From Rhizoclosmatium globosum (Eukaryota > Chytridiomycota > Chytridiomycetes > Chytridiales > Chytriomycetaceae), in assembly GCA_002104985.1 (NCBI GenBank), contig MCGO01000059.1, positions 62,001 to 126,000 of the forward strand: a DNA stretch of 64,000 bases. Reading direction: 5' to 3'. Both the position numbers and the translations under genes were made by a program. Positions 14,801-28,050 of the stretch are shown here, in pieces. The stretch's first letter is position 1. Every line of letters begins with the position of its first letter. The notes below the pieces were generated by a model. The model searched no databases. It was not told where the DNA came from and saw only the letters and a program-made list of their open reading frames with translations.

Positions 14801-17800
14801 TCACACTGTTTGACATCAGAAACAACTAAAATCATCTCTGCTTGCTGTATCCATGATTTCAAATGTCAAGATTGGTTGACGTTTGGCATGTTGGGTTTGG
14901 GTTGGGTGTCTACAGAATGAAGGAAAGCAGAAGCAGCAAATGTGCAATTCCAAACATCCAGAATCATAGAATCACCCTATGAAAGCAGGTTGGAAAAGCA
15001 TTTGGAGTCCATTTGAGTGTGTGGCTGAGTTATGGCTGCTGGTCACGATTGTGACATTTGGACTTAATGGGCCGAGGAAAGCACAATCACACTGTTTGAC
15101 ATCAGAAACAACTAAAATCATCTCTGCTTGCTGTATCCATGATTTCAAATGTCAAGATTGGTTGACGTTTGGCATGTTGGGTTTGGGTTGGGTGTCTACA
15201 GAATGAAGGAAAGCAGAAGCAGCAAATGTGCAATTCCAAACATCCAGAATCATAGAATCACCCTATGAAAGCAGGTTGGAAAAGCATTTGGAGTCCATTT
15301 GAGTGTGTGGCTGAGTTATGGCTGCTGTCACGATTGTGACATTTGGACTTAATGGGCCGAGGAAAGCACAATCACACTGTTTGACATCAGAAACAACTAA
15401 AATCATCTCTGCTTGCTGTATCCATGATTTCAAATGTCAAGATTGGTTGACGTTTGGCATGTTGGGTTTGGGTTGGGTGTCTACAGAATGAAGGAAAGCA
15501 GAAGCAGCAAATGTGCAATTCCAAACATCCAGAATCATAGAATCACCCTATGAAAGCAGGTTGGAAAAGCATTTGGAGTCCATTTGAGTGTGTGGCTGAG
15601 TTATGGCTGCTGTCACGATTGTGACATTTGGACTTAATGGGCCGAGGAAAGCACAATCACACTGTTTGACATCAGAAACAACTAAAATCATCTCTGCTTG
15701 CTGTATCCATGATTTCAAATGTCAAGATTGGTTGACGTTTGGCATGTTGGGTTTGGGTTGGGTGTCTACAGAATGAAGGAAAGCAGAAGCAGCAAATGTG
15801 CAATTCCAAACATCCAGAATCATAGAATCACCCTATGAAAGCAGGTTGGAAAAGCATTTGGAGTCCATTTGAGTGTGTGGGTGAGCTATGGCTGCTGGTC
15901 ACGATTGTGACATTTGGACTTAATGGGCCGAGGAAAGCACAATCACACTGTTTGACATCAGAAACAACTAAAATCATCTCTGCTTGCTGTATCCATGATT
16001 TCAAATGTCAAGATTGGTTGACGTTTGGCATGTTGGGTTTGGGTTGGGTGTCTACAGAATGAAGGAAAGCAGAAGCAGCAAATGTGCAATTCCAAACATC
16101 CAGAATCATAGAATCACCCTATGAAAGCAGGTTGGAAAAGCATTTGGAGTCCTTTGAGTGTGTGGCTGAGTTATGGGCTGGTCACGATTGTGACATTTGG
16201 ACTTAATGGGCCGAGGAAAGCACAATCACACTGTTTGACATCAGAAACAACTAAAATCATCTCTGCTTGCTGTATCCATGATTTCAAATGTCAAGATTGG
16301 TTGACGTTTGGCATGTTGGGTTTGGGTTGGGTGTCTACAGAATGAAGGAAAGCAGAAGCAGCAAATGTGCAATTCCAAACATCCAGAATCATAGAATCAC
16401 CCTATGAAAGCAGGTTGGAAAAGCATTTGGAGTCCATTTGAGTGTGTGGCTGAGTTATGGGCTGGTCACGATTGTGACATTTGGACTTAATGGGCCGAGG
16501 AAAGCACAATCACACTGTTTGACATCAGAAACAACTAAAATCATCTCTGCTTGCTGTATCCATGATTTCAAATGTCAAGATTGGTTGACGTTTGGCATGT
16601 TGGGTTTGGGTTGGGTGTCTACAGAATGAAGGAAAGCAGAAGCAGCAAATGTGCAATTCCAAACATCCAGAATCATAGAATCACCCTATGAAAGCAGGTT
16701 GGAAAAGCATTTGGAGTCCATTTGAGTGGTGGCTGGAGTTATGGCTGCTGTCACGATTGTGACATTTGGACTTAATGGGCCGAGGAAAGCACAATCACAC
16801 TGTTTGACATCAGAAACAACTAAAATCATCTCTGCTTGCTGTATCCATGATTTCAAATGTCAAGATTGGTTGACGTTTGGCATGTTGGGTTTGGGTTGGG
16901 TGTCTACAGAATGAAGGAAAGCAGAAGCAGCAAATGTGCAATTCCAAACATCCAGAATCATAGAATCACCCTATGAAAGCAGGTTGGAAAAGCATTTGGA
17001 GTCCATTTGAGTGTGTGGCTGAGTTATGGCTGCTGTCACGATTGTGACATTTGGACTTAATGGGCCGAGGAAACACAATCACACTGTTTGACATCAGAAA
17101 CAACTAAAATCATCTCTGCTTGCTGTATCCATGATTTCAAATGTCAAGATTGGTTGACGTTTGGCATGTTGGGTTTGGGTTGGGTGTCTACAGAATGAAG
17201 GAAAGCAGAAGCAGCAAATGTGCAATTCCAAACATCCAGAATCATAGAATCACCCTATGAAAGCAGGTTGGAAAAGCATTTGGAGCATTTGAGTGGTCTG
17301 AGTTATGGGCTGGTCACGATTGTGACATTTGGACTTAATGGGCCGAGGAAAGCACAATCACACTGTTTGACATCAGAAACAACTAAAATCATCTCTGCTT
17401 GCTGTATCCATGATTTCAAATGTCAAGATTGGTTGACGTTTGGCATGTTGGGTTTGGGTTGGGTGTCTACAGAATGAAGGAAAGCAGAAGCAGCAAATGT
17501 GCAATTCCAAACATCCAGAATCATAGAATCACCCTATGAAAGCAGGTTGGAAAAGCATTTGGAGCCTTTGGAGTGGTCTGAGTTATGGGCTGGTCACGAT
17601 TGTGACATTTGGACTTAATGGGCCGAGGAAAGCACAATCACACTGTTTGACATCAGAAACAACTAAAATCATCTCTGCTTGCTGTATCCATGATTTCAAA
17701 TGTCAAGATTGGTTGACGTTTGGCATGTTGGGTTTGGGTTGGGTGTCTACAGAATGAAGGAAAGCAGAAGCAGCAAATGTGCAATTCCAAACATCCAGAA

Positions 17801-18100
17801 TCATAGAATCACCCTATGAAAGCAGGTTGGAAAAGCATTTGGAGGCTTTGAGTGTGTGGGAGTTATGGGCTGTCACGATTGTGACATTTGGACTTAATGG
17901 GCCGAGGAAAGCACAATCACACTGTTTGACATCAGAAACAACTAAAATCATCTCTGCTTGCTGTATCCATGATTTCAAATGTCAAGATTGGTTGACGTTT
18001 GGCATGTTGGGTTTGGGTTGGGTGTCTACAGAATGAAGGAAAGCAGAAGCAGCAAATGTGCAATTCCAAACATCCAGAATCATAGAATCACCCTATGAAA
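11850..18100. repeat. Satellite block III, homogeneous 286-bp units
   Basis: Units carry GAGGAAAGCACAATCACACT, TACAGAATGAAGGAAAGC, and a different second variable part, TCCATTTGAGTGTGTGGCTG followed by AG(C/T)TATGGCTGCTGGTCAC. Successive units are very similar and spaced about 286 bp, for example from 12694 to 12980 to 13266, which suggests recent local amplification. Confidence 0.8.
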
Positions 18101-21100
18101 GCAGGTTGGAAAAGCATTTGGAGGCTTTTGGAATGGTCATGGAGTTATGGGCATGTCACGATTGTGACATTTGGACTTAATGGGCCGAGGAAACACAATC
18201 ATACTGTTTGACATCAGAAACAACTAAAATCATCTCTGCTTGCTGTATCCATGATTTCAAATGCAAGATTGGTTGACGTTTGGCATGTTGGGTTTGGGTT
18301 GGGTGTCTACAGAATGAAGGTAAAGCAGAAGCAGCAAATGTGCAATTCCAAACATCCAGAATCATAGAATCACCCTATGAAAGCAGGTTGGAAAAGCATT
18401 TGGAGGCTTTTGGCAATGGTCATGGAGTTATGGGCAAATGTCACGATTGTGACATTTGGACTTAATGGGCCGAGGAGAACACAATCATACTGTTTGACAT
18501 CAGAAACAACTAAAATCATCTCTGCTTGCTGTATCCATGATTTCAAATGGCAAGATTGGTTGACGTTTGGCATGTTGGGTTTGGGTTGGGTGTCTACAGA
18601 ATGAAGGTAAAGCAGAAGCAGCAAATGTGCAATTCCAAACATCCAGAATCATAGAATCACCCTATGAAAGCAGGTTGGAAAAGCATTTGGAGGCTTTTGG
18701 CACATGGTCATGGAGTTATGGGCAAATGTCACGATTGTGACATTTGGACTTAATGGGCCGAGGAGAACACAATCATACTGTTTGACATCAGAAACAACTA
18801 AAATCATCTCTGCTTGCTGTATCCATGATTTCAAATGGCAAGATTGGTTGACGTTTGGCATGTTGGGTTTGGGTTGGGTGTCTACAGAATGAAGGTAAAG
18901 CAGAAGCAGCAAATGTGCAATTCCAAACATCCAGAATCATAGAATCACCCTATGAAAGCAGGTTGGAAAAGCATTTGGAGGCTTTTGGCACATGGTCATG
19001 GAGTTATGGGCAAATGTCACGATTGTGACATTTGGACTTAATGGGCCGAGGAGAACACAATCATACTGTTTGACATCAGAAACAACTAAAATCATCTCTG
19101 CTTGCTGTATCCATGATTTCAAATGGCAAGATTGGTTGACGTTTGGCATGTTGGGTTTGGGTTGGGTGTCTACAGAATGAAGGTAAAGCAGAAGCAGCAA
19201 ATGTGCAATTCCAAACATCCAGAATCATAGAATCACCCTATGAAAGCAGGTTGGAAAAGCATTTGGAGGCTTTTGGCACATGGTCATGGAGTTATGGGCA
19301 AATGTCACGATTGTGACATTTGGACTTAATGGGCCGAGGAGAACACAATCATACTGTTTGACATCAGAAACAACTAAAATCATCTCTGCTTGCTGTATCC
19401 ATGATTTCAAATGGCAAGATTGGTTGACGTTTGGCATGTTGGGTTTGGGTTGGGTGTCTACAGAGTGAAGTGAAGCAGAAGCAGCAAATGTGCAATTCCA
19501 AACATCCAGAATCATAGAATCACCCTATGAAAGCAGGTTGGAAAAGCATTTGGAGGCTTTTGGCAATGGTCATGGAGTTATGGGCAATGTCACGATTGTG
19601 ACATTTGGACTTAATGGGCCGAGGAGAACACAATCATACTGTTTGACATCAGAAACAACTAAAATCATCTCTGCTTGCTGTATCCATGATTTCAAATGGC
19701 AAGATTGGTTGACGTTTGGCATGTTGGGTTTGGGTTGGGTGTCTACAGATGAAGTAAAGCAGAAGCAGCAAATGTGCAATTCCAAACATCCAGAATCATA
19801 GAATCACCCTATGAAAGCAGGTTGGAAAAGCATTTGGAGGCTTTTGGCACATGGTCATGGAGTTATGGGCAAATGTCACGATTGTGACATTTGGACTTAA
19901 TGGGCCGAGGAGAACACAATCATACTGTTTGACATCAGAAACAACTAAAATCATCTCTGCTTGCTGTATCCATGATTTCAAATGGCAAGATTGGTTGACG
20001 TTTGGCATGTTGGGTTTGGGTTGGGTGTCTACAGAATGAAGGTAAAGCAGAAGCAGCAAATGTGCAATTCCAAACATCCAGAATCATAGAATCACCCTAT
20101 GAAAGCAGGTTGGAAAAGCATTTGGAGGCTTTTGGCACATGGTCATGGAGTTATGGGCAAATGTCACGATTGTGACATTTGGACTTAATGGGCCGAGGAG
20201 AACACAATCATACTGTTTGACATCAGAAACAACTAAAATCATCTCTGCTTGCTGTATCCATGATTTCAAATGGCAAGATTGGTTGACGTTTGGCATGTTG
20301 GGTTTGGGTTGGGTGTCTACAGAATGAAGGTAAAGCAGAAGCAGCAAATGTGCAATTCCAAACATCCAGAATCATAGAATCACCCTATGAAAGCAGGTTG
20401 GAAAAGCATTTGGAGGCTTTTGGCACATGGTCATGGAGTTATGGGCAATGTCACGATTGTGACATTTGGACTTAATGGGCCGAGGAGAACACAATCATAC
20501 TGTTTGACATCAGAAACAACTAAAATCATCTCTGCTTGCTGTATCCATGATTTCAAATGGCAAGATTGGTTGACGTTTGGCATGTTGGGTTTGGGTTGGG
20601 TGTCTACAGAATGAAGGTAAGCAGAAGCAGCAAATGTGCAATTCCAAACATCCAGAATCATAGAATCACCCTATGAAAGCAGGTTGGAAAAGCATTTGGA
20701 GGCTTTTGGCACATGGTCATGGAGTTATGGGCAAATGTCACGATTGTGACATTTGGACTTAATGGGCCGAGGAGAACACAATCATACTGTTTGACATCAG
20801 AAACAACTAAAATCATCTCTGCTTGCTGTATCCATGATTTCAAATGGCAAGATTGGTTGACGTTTGGCATGTTGGGTTTGGGTTGGGTGTCTACAGAATG
20901 AAGGTAAAGCAGAAGCAGCAAATGTGCAATTCCAAACATCCAGAATCATAGAATCACCCTATGAAAGCAGGTTGGAAAAGCATTTGGAGGCTTTTGGCAC
21001 ATGGTCATGGAGTTATGGGCAAATGTCACGATTGTGACATTTGGACTTAATGGGCCGAGGAGAACACAATCATACTGTTTGACATCAGAAACAACTAAAA

Positions 21101-21500
21101 TCATCTCTGCTTGCTGTATCCATGATTTCAAATGGCAAGATTGGTTGACGTTTGGCATGTTGGGTTTGGGTTGGGTGTCTACAGAATGAAGGTAAAGCAG
21201 AAGCAGCAAATGTGCAATTCCAAACATCCAGAATCATAGAATCACCCTATGAAAGCAGGTTGGAAAAGCATTTGGAGGCTTTTGGCACATGGTCATGGAG
21301 TTATGGGCAAATGTCACGATTGTGACATTTGGACTTAATGGGCCGAGGAGAACACAATCATACTGTTTGACATCAGAAACAACTAAAATCATCTCTGCTT
21401 GCTGTATCCATGATTTCAAATGGCAAGATTGGTTGACGTTTGGCATGTTGGGTTTGGGTTGGGTGTCTACAGAGTGAAGGTAAAGCAGAAGCAGCAAATG
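18100..21500. repeat. Satellite block IV, near-identical 288-bp units
   Basis: Units carry TACAGAATGAAGGTAAAGC, GGCTTTTGGCACATGGTCAT and the body variant GAGGAGAACACAATCATACT. Consecutive units from about 18650 to 21500 are almost identical at 288-bp spacing, with a few 285-287 bp exceptions. This looks like the youngest amplification in the array. Confidence 0.8.
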
Positions 21501-24500
21501 TGCAATTCCAAACATCCAGAATCATAGAATCACCCTATGAAAGCAGGTTGGAAAAGCATTTGGAGGCTTTTGGCAATGGTCATGGAGTTATGGGCAAATG
21601 TCACGATTGTGACATTTGGACTTAATGGGCCGAGGAGAACACAATCATACTGTTTGACATCAGAAACAACTAAAATCATCTCTGCTTGCTGTATCCATGA
21701 TTTCAAATGGCAAGATTGGTTGACGTTTGGCATGTTGGGTTTGGGTTGGGTGTCTACAGATGAAGGTAAAGCAGAAGCAGCAAATGTGCAATTCCAAACA
21801 TCCAGAATCATAGAATCACCCTATGAAAGCAGGTTGGAAAAGCATTTGGAGGCTTTTGGCAATGGTCATGGAGTTATGGGCAAATGTCACGATTGTGACA
21901 TTTGGACTTAATGGGCCGAGGAGAACACAATCATACTGTTTGACATCAGAAACAACTAAAATCATCTCTGCTTGCTGTATCCATGATTTCAAATGGCAAG
22001 ATTGGTTGACGTTTGGCATGTTGGGTTTGGGTTGGGTGTCTACAGAGTGAAGTGAAGCAGAAGCAGTAAATGTGCAATTCCAAACATCCAGAATCATAGA
22101 ATCACCCTATGAAAGCAGGTTGGAAAAGCATTTGGAGGCTTTTGGCAATGGTCTGAGTTATGGGCATGTCACGATTGTGACATTTGGACTTAATGGGCCG
22201 AGGAGAACACAATCATACTGTTTGACATCAGAAACAACTAAAATCATCTCTGCTTGCTGTATCCATGATTTCAAATGGCAAGATTGGTTGACGTTTGGCA
22301 TGTTGGGTTTGGGTTGGGTGTCTACAGAGTGAAGTTGAAGCAGAAGCTGTAAATGTGCAATTCCAAACATCCAGAATCATAGAATCACCCTATGAAAGCA
22401 GGTTGGAAAAGCATTTGGAGGCTTTTGGCAATGGTCATGGAGTTATGGGCAATGTCACGATTGTGACATTTGGACTTAATGGGCCGAGGAGAACACAATC
22501 ATACTGTTTGACATCAGAAACAACTAAAATCATCTCTGCTTGCTGTATCCATGATTTCAAATGGCAAGATTGGTTGACGTTTGGCATGTTGGGTTTGGGT
22601 TGGGTGTCTACAGAGTGAAGTTGAAGCAGAAGCTGTAAATGTGCAATTCCAAACATCCAGAATCATAGAATCACCCTATGAAAGCAGGTTGGAAAAGCAT
22701 TTGGAGGCTTTTGGCAATGGTCATGGAGTTATGGGCAATGTCACGATTGTGACATTTGGACTTAATGGGCCGAGGAGAACACAATCATACTGTTTGACAT
22801 CAGAAACAACTAAAATCATCTCTGCTTGCTGTATCCATGATTTCAAATGGCAAGATTGGTTGACGTTTGGCATGTTGGGTTTGGGTTGGGTGTCTACAGA
22901 GTGAAGTTGAAGCAGAAGCTGTAAATGTGCAATTCCAAACATCCAGAATCATAGAATCACCCTATGAAAGCAGGTTGGAAAAGCATTTGGAGGCTTTTGG
23001 CATATGGTCATGGAGTTATGGGCAAATGTCACGATTGTGACATTTGGACTTAATGGGCCGAGGAGAACACAATCATACTGTTTGACATCAGAAACAACTA
23101 AAATCATCTCTGCTTGCTGTATCCATGATTTCAAATGGCAAGATTGGTTGACGTTTGGCATGTTGGGTTTGGGTTGGGTGTCTACAGAGTGAAGTTGAAG
23201 CAGAAGCGAAATGTGCAATTCCAAACATCCAGAATCATAGAATCACCCTATGAAAGCAGGTTGGAAAAGCATTTGGAGGCTTTGATGTGTCATGAGTTAT
23301 GGGCATGTCACGATTGTGACATTTGGACTTAATGGGCCGAGGAGAACACAATCATACTGTTTGACATCAGAAACAACTAAAATCATCTCTGCTTGCTGTA
23401 TCCATGATTTCAAATGGCAAGATTGGTTGACGTTTGGCATGTTGGGTTTGGGTTGGGTGTCTACAGAGTGAAGTTGAAGCAGAAGCTGTAAATGTGCAAT
23501 TCCAAACATCCAGAATCATAGAATCACCCTATGAAAGCAGGTTGGAAAGCATTTGGAGGCTTTTGGCAATGGTCTGGAGTTATGGGCAATGTCACGATTG
23601 TGACATTTGGACTTAATGGGCCGAGGAGAACACAATCATACTGTTTGACATCAGAAACAACTAAAATCATCTCTGCTTGCTGTATCCATGATTTCAAATG
23701 GCAAGATTGGTTGACGTTTGGCATGTTGGGTTTGGGTTGGGTGTCTACAGAGTGAAGTTGAAGCAGAAGCTGTAAATGTGCAATTCCAAACATCCAGAAT
23801 CATAGAATCACCCTATGAAAGCAGGTTGGAAAGCATTTGGAGTCATTTGAGTGTGTCTGAGCTATGGGCTGTCACGATTGTGACATTTGGACTTAATGGG
23901 CCGAGGAGAACACAATCATACTGTTTGACATCAGAAACAACTAAAATCATCTCTGCTTGCTGTATCCATGATTTCAAATGGCAAGATTGGTTGACGTTTG
24001 GCATGTTGGGTTTGGGTTGGGTGTCTACAGAGTGAAGTTGAAGCAGAAGCTGTAAATGTGCAATTCCAAACATCCAGAATCATAGAATCACCCTATGAAA
24101 GCAGGTTGGAAAAGCATTTGGAGGCTTTTGGCATATGGTCATGGAGTTATGGGCAATGTCACGATTGTGACATTTGGACTTAATGGGCCGAGGAAACACA
24201 ATCATACTGTTTGACATCAGAAACAACTAAAATCATCTCTGCTTGCTGTATCCATGATTTCAAATGGCAAGATTGGTTGACGTTTGGCATGTTGGGTTTG
24301 GGTTGGGTGTCTACAGAGTGAAGTGAAGCAGAAGCTGTAAATGTGCAATTCCAAACATCCAGAATCATAGAATCACCCTATGAAAGCAGGTTGGAAAAGC
24401 ATTTGGAGGCTTTTGGCAATGGTCATGAGTTATGGGCAATGTCACGATTGTGACATTTGGACTTAATGGGCCGAGGAGAACACAATCATACTGTTTGACA

Positions 24501-27500
24501 TCAGAAACAACTAAAATCATCTCTGCTTGCTGTATCCATGATTTCAAATGGCAAGATTGGTTGACGTTTGGCATGTTGGGTTTGGGTTGGGTGTCTACAG
24601 AGTGAAGTTGAAGCAGAAGCTGTAAATGTGCAATTCCAAACATCCAGAATCATAGAATCACCCTATGAAAGCAGGTTGGAAAGCATTTGGAGTCTTTGGC
24701 ATGGTCATGAGTTATGGGCAATGTCACGATTGTGACATTTGGACTTAATGGGCCGAGGAGAACACAATCATACTGTTTGACATCAGAAACAACTAAAATC
24801 ATCTCTGCTTGCTGTATCCATGATTTCAAATGGCAAGATTGGTTGACGTTTGGCATGTTGGGTTTGGGTTGGGTGTCTACAGAGTGAAGTTGAAGCAGAA
24901 GCAGAAATGTGCAATTCCAAACATCCAGAATCATAGAATCACCCTATGAAAGCAGGTTGGAAAAGCATTTGGAGGCTTTTGGCAATGGTCATGGAGTTAT
25001 GGGCAAATGTCACGATTGTGACATTTGGACTTAATGGGCCGAGGAGAACACAATCATACTGTTTGACATCAGAAACAACTAAAATCATCTCTGCTTGCTG
25101 TATCCATGATTTCAAATGGCAAGATTGGTTGACGTTTGGCATGTTGGGTTTGGGTTGGGTGTCTACAGAGTGAAGTGAAGCAGAAGCTGTAAATGTGCAA
25201 TTCCAAACATCCAGAATCATAGAATCACCCTATGAAAGCAGGTTGGAAAAGCATTTGGAGGCTTTTGGCAATGGTCATGGAGTTATGGGCAAATGTCACG
25301 ATTGTGACATTTGGACTTAATGGGCCGAGGAGAACACAATCATACTGTTTGACATCAGAAACAACTAAAATCATCTCTGCTTGCTGTATCCATGATTTCA
25401 AATGGCAAGATTGGTTGACGTTTGGCATGTTGGGTTTGGGTTGGGTGTCTACAGAGTGAAGTGAAGCAGAAGCAGCAAATGTGCAATTCCAAACATCCAG
25501 AATCATAGAATCACCCTATGAAAGCAGGTTGGAAAAGCATTTGGAGGCTTTTGGAATGGTCATGGAGTTATGGGCAATGTCACGATTGTGACATTTGGAC
25601 TTAATGGGCCGAGGAAACACAATCATACTGTTTGACATCAGAAACAACTAAAATCATCTCTGCTTGCTGTATCCATGATTTCAAATGGCAAGATTGGTTG
25701 ACGTTTGGCATGTTGGGTTTGGGTTGGGTGTCTACAGAGTGAAGTGAAGCAGAAGCAGCAAATGTGCAATTCCAAACATCCAGAATCATAGAATCACCCT
25801 ATGAAAGCAGGTTGGAAAAGCATTTGGAGGCTTTTGGCAATGGTCATGGAGTTATGGGCAAATGTCACGATTGTGACATTTGGACTTAATGGGCCGAGGA
25901 AACACAATCATACTGTTTGACATCAGAAACAACTAAAATCATCTCTGCTTGCTGTATCCATGATTTCAAATGGCAAGATTGGTTGACGTTTGGCATGTTG
26001 GGTTTGGGTTGGGTGTCTACAGAGTGAAGTTGAAGCAGAAGCTGTAAATGTGCAATTCCAAACATCCAGAATCATAGAATCACCCTATGAAAGCAGGTTG
26101 GAAAAGCATTTGGAGCTTTTGGATGTGTCATGGAGTTATGGGCATGTCACGATTGTGACATTTGGACTTAATGGGCCGAGGAAACACAATCATACTGTTT
26201 GACATCAGAAACAACTAAAATCATCTCTGCTTGCTGTATCCATGATTTCAAATGGCAAGATTGGTTGACGTTTGGCATGTTGGGTTTGGGTTGGGTGTCT
26301 ACAGAGTGAAGTGAAGCAGAAGCAGCAAATGTGCAATTCCAAACATCCAGAATCATAGAATCACCCTATGAAAGCAGGTTGGAAAAGCATTTGGAGTCTT
26401 TGGCATGTGTCATGAGTTATGGGCATGTCACGATTGTGACATTTGGACTTAATGGGCCGAGGAGAACACAATCATACTGTTTGACATCAGAAACAACTAA
26501 AATCATCTCTGCTTGCTGTATCCATGATTTCAAATGGCAAGATTGGTTGACGTTTGGCATGTTGGGTTTGGGTTGGGTGTCTACAGAGTGAAGTTGAAGC
26601 AGAAGCAGCAAATGTGCAATTCCAAACATCCAGAATCATAGAATCACCCTATGAAAGCAGGTTGGAAAAGCATTTGGAGGCTTTTGGCAATGGTCATGGA
26701 GTTATGGGCAAATGTCACGATTGTGACATTTGGACTTAATGGGCCGAGGAAAGCACAATCACACTGTTTGACATCAGAAACAACTAAAATCATCTCTGCT
26801 TGCTGTATCCATGATTTCAAATGCAAGATTGGTTGACGTTTGGCATGTTGGGTTTGGGTTGGGTGTCTACAGAATGAAGTAAGCAGAAGCAGCAAATGTG
26901 CAATTCCAAACATCCAGAATCATAGAATCACCCTATGAAAGCAGGTTGGAAAAGCATTTGGAGGCTTTGGAATGGTCATGGAGTTATGGGCAATGTCACG
27001 ATTGTGACATTTGGACTTAATGGGCCGAGGAAACACAATCATACTGTTTGACATCAGAAACAACTAAAATCATCTCTGCTTGCTGTATCCATGATTTCAA
27101 ATGGCAAGATTGGTTGACGTTTGGCATGTTGGGTTTGGGTTGGGTGTCTACAGAGTGAAGGTAAGCAGAAGCAGCAAATGTGCAATTCCAAACATCCAGA
27201 ATCATAGAATCACCCTATGAAAGCAGGTTGGAAAAGCATTTGGAGGCTTTTGGCAGTGGTCATGGAGTTATGGGCAAATGTCACGATTGTGACATTTGGA
27301 CTTAATGGGCCGAGGAAACACAATCATACTGTTTGACATCAGAAACAACTAAAATCATCTCTGCTTGCTGTATCCATGATTTCAAATGGCAAGATTGGTT
27401 GACGTTTGGCATGTTGGGTTTGGGTTGGGTGTCTACAGATGAAGGTAAGCAGAAGCAGCAAATGTGCAATTCCAAACATCCAGAATCATAGAATCACCCT

Positions 27501-28050
27501 ATGAAAGCAGGTTGGAAAAGCATTTGGAGGCCTTTTGGATGGTCTGGAGTTATGGGCAATGTCACGATTGTGACATTTGGACTTAATGGGCCGAGGAAAC
27601 ACAATCACACTGTTTGACATCAGAAACAACTAAAATCATCTCTGCTTGCTGTATCCATGATTTCAAATGGCAAGATTGGTTGACGTTTGGCATGTTGGGT
27701 TTGGGTTGGGTGTCTACAGAGTGAAGGTAAAGCAGAAGCAGCAAATGTGCAATTCCAAACATCCAGAATCATAGAATCACCCTATGAAAGCAGGTTGGAA
27801 AAGCATTTGGAGCTTTTGGAGTGGTCTGGAGTTATGGGCAATGTCACGATTGTGACATTTGGACTTAATGGGCCGAGGAAACACAATCATACTGTTTGAC
27901 ATCAGAAACAACTAAAATCATCTCTGCTTGCTGTATCCATGATTTCAAATGGCAAGATTGGTTGACGTTTGGCATGTTGGGTTTGGGTTGGGTGTCTACA
28001 GAGTGAAGGAAAGCAGAAGCAGCAAATGTGCAATTCCAAACATCCAGAAT
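21500..28050. repeat. Satellite block V, TGAAGTTGAAGC units
   Basis: Many units have GAGTGAAGTTGAAGCAGAAG followed by CTGTAAATG in the first variable part. Most have GGCTTTTGGCAATGGTCATG in the second. Body variants GAGGAGAACAC and GAGGAAACAC alternate. The same first variable part occurs in isolated block I units (around 5280 and 8130), so these types are interspersed. Confidence 0.7.
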
